Source of the DNA: an uncultured Alphaproteobacteria bacterium
Lineage (GTDB): Bacteria > Pseudomonadota > Alphaproteobacteria > Sphingomonadales > Sphingomonadaceae
Length of the DNA stretch: 6,998 nt
Reading direction: 5' to 3'
NCBI GenBank assembly: GCA_903939555.1
Contig: CAJAHV010000300.1
Coordinates: 1 to 6,998, forward strand
Shown here: positions 5,356 to 6,998 of the stretch, piece by piece
Position numbering within the stretch: the stretch's first letter is position 1
Layout: every line of letters begins with the position of its first letter
The notes under the pieces: generated by a model
Databases searched by the model: none
What the model was told of the DNA's origin: nothing
What the model saw: the letters and a program-made list of their open reading frames with translations, nothing else
Program-made: the position numbers and the translations under genes

Positions 5356-5985
5356 ATGGGCATCTATAGTGAACGCATCTTTCCTTGGTTGCTCGACAAG
5401 GCGCTCGGGCATCCGCGCATCGAAGCGCGGCGCGCGGCGCTGGTCGGGCAGGCGGCGGGGGATGTGCTCGAAATCGGCTTTGGTAGCGGCGCCACCTTGC
5501 GCTTTTACGATCCCGCCAAGGTGACGCGGCTGACGGTGGTCGAGCCATCGGAGGGCATGAACCGGCGGGCGGCGTCCCGGCTGGCGGCGAGCCCGGTGCC
5601 GCTCAGGTCAGTGCCGGGTGCTGGCGAACGGTTGCCCTTTGACGATGCCTGTTTCGACACTGTTGTGACCTGCCTGACGCTGTGCAGCGTCAGCGATGTG
5701 CGGAAGGTTCTATCTGAAATCCGCCGTGTGCTGCGGCCCGGCGGGCAGTTCCTGTTTCTTGAACATGTATTGAGCGAGGACGCCGGAATGCGGCGCTGGC
5801 AGGGGCGGCTCAACCCGGTGCAAAAGGTCGTGGGAGTCGGCTGCAACCTCGATCGCGACAGCGCGGCGATGGTGCGTGCCGCCGGCTTTAGCCTGCGGCC
5901 GGTTGCGCAGGAGATCGAACCCGCCTTTGGCGCTGTCGCGCGGTTGACACCGCTTATTGCGGGCGCGGCGGTGCGGCCGGGATAG
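5356..5985 (+). CDS. Class I SAM-dependent methyltransferase, METTL7/TMT1-like
   Basis: A 209-residue Rossmann-fold methyltransferase. Motif I VLEIGFGSG at 37-45 binds the SAM methionine and carboxylate; E63 in VVEPS is the acidic residue expected to hold the ribose hydroxyls; the E91-R92-LPFDDACFDTV stretch and LRPGG at 126-130 are the usual post-I and motif III regions, followed by FLFLEHV. The N-terminal YSERIFPWLLD and the late GCNLDRDSAAMVRAAGF block (162-178) resemble the family containing human METTL7A/B (TMT1A/B, alkyl thiol methyltransferases) and various bacterial lipid or small-molecule methyltransferases. This is family resemblance from memory; the substrate is not deducible. Unlike human METTL7 it shows no clear membrane anchor. 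ATG 5356 is chosen over GTG 5353 on ribosome-site spacing. The 3' end overlaps the convergent mlaA gene by 32 bases. Confidence 0.85.
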   Translation: MGIYSERIFPWLLDKALGHPRIEARRAALVGQAAGDVLEIGFGSGATLRFYDPAKVTRLTVVEPSEGMNRRAASRLAASPVPLRSVPGAGERLPFDDACFDTVVTCLTLCSVSDVRKVLSEIRRVLRPGGQFLFLEHVLSEDAGMRRWQGRLNPVQKVVGVGCNLDRDSAAMVRAAGFSLRPVAQEIEPAFGAVARLTPLIAGAAVRPG

Positions 5986-6823
5986 CCAGTGGCGGCACGA
6001 CAGGTGCCGGATCGGCAGGTTGAGCGTCGGCAGGTTGCGCGTCGGCCGGCAGGCCCTCGCTACCATCGTCCTCGGGCTCATAGGGCGGGTTGCCGTCCCA
6101 GATCTGGTCGCGCCGACGCTGCAAATAGGCGGATTTGACCAGCGTATATTCATCAAGGCTGCCGGCAAGCATGGCATCGGCGCCCTGCTCGCCGACCCGG
6201 TCGCGCAGATTGACGATGCGCAGTGAAATCTGCCCGGCGCGCCAGAAAATACTGGGGTTGGCGGCGGCATTGCGGACGATGTCGGAAGGGTGGGCGATAA
6301 AATCGAAGCCCAGCCCGAAACTGTCGCGCAGCGTCGATGGCCCGAACATCGGCAGCATCACATAGGGGCCCGATTCGATGCCCCAGGCCGCAAAGGTCTG
6401 GCCCCAGTCTTCGGGTTCTTCCGGCCGACCGAGCTCGGTAGCGTGGTCGGCAAGCCCGCCGACGCCGATCGTAGCGTTGATCATGAAGCGGTCGACCGAG
6501 CGAAAAGCCTGTTTGATCTTGCCCTGCAGCACGGCATTAAGGAAGTTCAGCGGCTCATTATAAGTGTTGTAGACGTTGGTGATGCCGTGGCGCGCGGCGA
6601 TTGGTACGGCGCTGCGATAAACGATGGCTGCAGGCTTTAGCGCGTAATTGTCGAGTTTCTTGTTGAAGGCATAGATTTTGCGGTTGGATTTTTCCCAACG
6701 GTCGGCTTCGGCGACAGCCATGCCGCCAGCGCGCGGCGTGGTGCAACCGGCGAGCGACAACAGCAAGAAGGCGAGTGGAGCCAGGTGGCGGCCGGGCCTT
6801 GCATCCGGATCGAAAACACGCAT
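5954..6823 (-). CDS. mlaA: MlaA (VacJ) family outer-membrane phospholipid-transport lipoprotein
   Basis: A 289-residue lipoprotein of the Mla pathway. MlaA sits in the outer membrane, extracts phospholipids from its outer leaflet and passes them to periplasmic MlaC. The signal peptide ends in lipobox LAGC (C27). Family blocks follow: NRKIYAFNKKLDNYALKP at 47-64, NVYNTYNEPLNFLNAVLQGK at 83-102, DWGQTFAAWGIESGPYVMLP at 139-158 continuing MFGPSTLRDSFG, and DEYTLVKSAYLQRR at 224-237. The ATG at 6821-6823 is preferred because AAGGAAG (minus strand 6831-6837) lies 7 bases upstream and the signal peptide begins there; a longer frame back to 6931 would bury the signal. About 35 C-terminal residues form a Pro/Ala-rich tail with an ADAQP repeat, beyond the roughly 250 residues of E. 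coli MlaA. No mlaC or mlaFEDB lies in the window. Convergent with the methyltransferase; divergent from the ArsR-type gene. Confidence 0.95.
   Translation of the reverse strand: MRVFDPDARPGRHLAPLAFLLLSLAGCTTPRAGGMAVAEADRWEKSNRKIYAFNKKLDNYALKPAAIVYRSAVPIAARHGITNVYNTYNEPLNFLNAVLQGKIKQAFRSVDRFMINATIGVGGLADHATELGRPEEPEDWGQTFAAWGIESGPYVMLPMFGPSTLRDSFGLGFDFIAHPSDIVRNAAANPSIFWRAGQISLRIVNLRDRVGEQGADAMLAGSLDEYTLVKSAYLQRRRDQIWDGNPPYEPEDDGSEGLPADAQPADAQPADPAPVVPPLAIPAAPPRPQ
6012..6046 (-). repeat. 15-base tandem repeat in the 3' end of mlaA
   Basis: TCGGCAGGTTGAGCG (6012-6026) is followed immediately by TCGGCAGGTTGCGCG (6027-6041), one base different, and by the first five bases of a third copy. On the coding strand each unit encodes five residues (ADAQP), so copy-number changes keep the frame and alter only the length of the proline/alanine tail. 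Confidence 0.8.
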
Positions 6824-6922
6824 GGTAAAGCTTCCTTCGGCAATTCGCGTCGCATAACGGCGTGGCCCCGGCAAGCTGCAATAGCAAATGATCGGCCGAG
6901 CGTAATGGGTGCCGCACAACGC

Positions 6923-6950
6923 TTGACACATATAAAGATATCTTTATGTC
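6923..6950 (+). promoter_or_regulatory. Promoter of the right-edge regulator gene
   Basis: A perfect -35 hexamer TTGACA (6923-6928) is followed 16 bases later by TATGTC (6945-6950) as the best -10 candidate; TTATGT at 6944-6949 is an alternative. Transcription would begin at about 6957-6960, at the ATG itself. The -35 is convincing, the -10 is weak, and an operator-like palindrome fills the spacer, fitting a repressed promoter. Confidence 0.5.
6932..6947. promoter_or_regulatory. Operator-like palindrome ATAAAGATATCTTTAT, SahR/ArsR type
   Basis: These 16 bases are a perfect palindrome centred on GATATC; with one mismatched pair it extends to 6930-6949. It is the most AT-rich patch in a GC-rich region and lies between the -35 and -10 of the regulator gene. 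From memory, it resembles the sites of SahR, the ArsR-family regulator of methionine-cycle genes in Proteobacteria that responds to S-adenosylhomocysteine; I could not check the match. Dyads of this size fit a winged-helix dimer, so autoregulation is the simplest reading. It might also affect mlaA, whose start is about 110 bases away on the other strand. Confidence 0.65.
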
Positions 6951-6998
6951 ATGTCGGCAATGGATGCGTTGCTGACCATTTTTCGCGGCCTTGCCGAC
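6951..6998 (+). CDS. N-terminus of a probable ArsR-family transcriptional regulator (partial)
   Basis: Only the first 13-16 codons are present: MSAMDALLTIFRGLAD from ATG 6951, or MDALLTIFRGLAD from ATG 6960. The pattern of an amphipathic helix ending F-R-x-L-A-D is the usual beginning of ArsR/SmtB winged-helix regulators, which typically continue PTRLRIL. Sphingomonad ArsR proteins, including those fused to a SAM methyltransferase domain and located beside metF/metH, start in just this way, as far as I recall. Neither ATG has a Shine-Dalgarno sequence; ATG 6960 falls where the -10 box predicts the transcript to start, so I favour 6960 and a leaderless mRNA. An ATG at 6946 is out of frame and stops within ten codons. 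The upstream palindrome supports a self-regulated DNA-binding protein. The rest of the gene lies outside the window. Confidence 0.6.
   Translation, partial: MSAMDALLTIFRGLAD

Noticed and set aside
6824..6922. -35/-10 promoter for mlaA on the minus strand
   Set aside because: Only weak pairs such as TTGCAG with TTATGC at 18 bases are visible; in the absence of a better match I could not choose one honestly.
6824..6931. Longer mlaA frame adding 36 N-terminal residues
   Set aside because: It would place a Cys/Arg-rich stretch before the lipoprotein signal and run across the operator and -35 box of the divergent gene; the start at 6823 has a good ribosome site.

Overview
The window is a GC-rich stretch of ordinary chromosome from an alphaproteobacterium, most likely a sphingomonad (Sphingomonadales). 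That placement rests on protein character and gene order: a divergent hemF, a three-gene bc1 operon followed by apt, an MlaA lipoprotein with a Pro/Ala tail, and an ArsR-type N-terminus behind a SahR-like palindrome. No database search was possible. I see no mobile element, CRISPR array, tRNA or rRNA, and no frameshifted gene.

Left part (1-1560, minus strand): hemF (oxygen-dependent coproporphyrinogen III oxidase) is followed 13 bases downstream by a GNAT-family acetyltransferase with a TTG start. The two look like one operon. A possible C-terminal end of a plus-strand gene lies at the extreme left edge.

Centre (1561-4544): a 218-base divergent control region separates hemF from petA-petB-petC. 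These encode the Rieske protein, cytochrome b and cytochrome c1 of the cytochrome bc1 complex (respiratory complex III), as three separate genes with gaps of 11 and 5 bases. The operon ends in a strong rho-independent terminator. Both sides of the divergent region serve heme-dependent aerobic metabolism: HemF makes a heme precursor using O2, and cytochromes b and c1 use heme. A 9-base motif, GGGATGACG, lies 47-48 bases upstream of each start codon, once per direction.

Right part (4556-6998): apt (adenine salvage) starts only 11 bases after the terminator T-run. A -35/-10-like pair overlaps the terminator and could explain how apt is expressed. A tiny minus-strand lipoprotein gene is divergent from a class I SAM methyltransferase resembling the METTL7/TMT1 type. 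That methyltransferase converges with, and overlaps by 32 bases, an MlaA (VacJ) outer-membrane lipoprotein gene. At the right edge, divergent from mlaA, a TTGACA box and a 16-base perfect palindrome precede the first codons of a probable ArsR-family regulator, apparently translated from a leaderless or near-leaderless mRNA.

The window is mostly core housekeeping. The items most worth checking are the regulatory arrangements: the mirrored hemF/petA motif, the apt promoter/terminator overlap, and the ArsR operator with its leaderless start. I found no clear novel multi-gene system.
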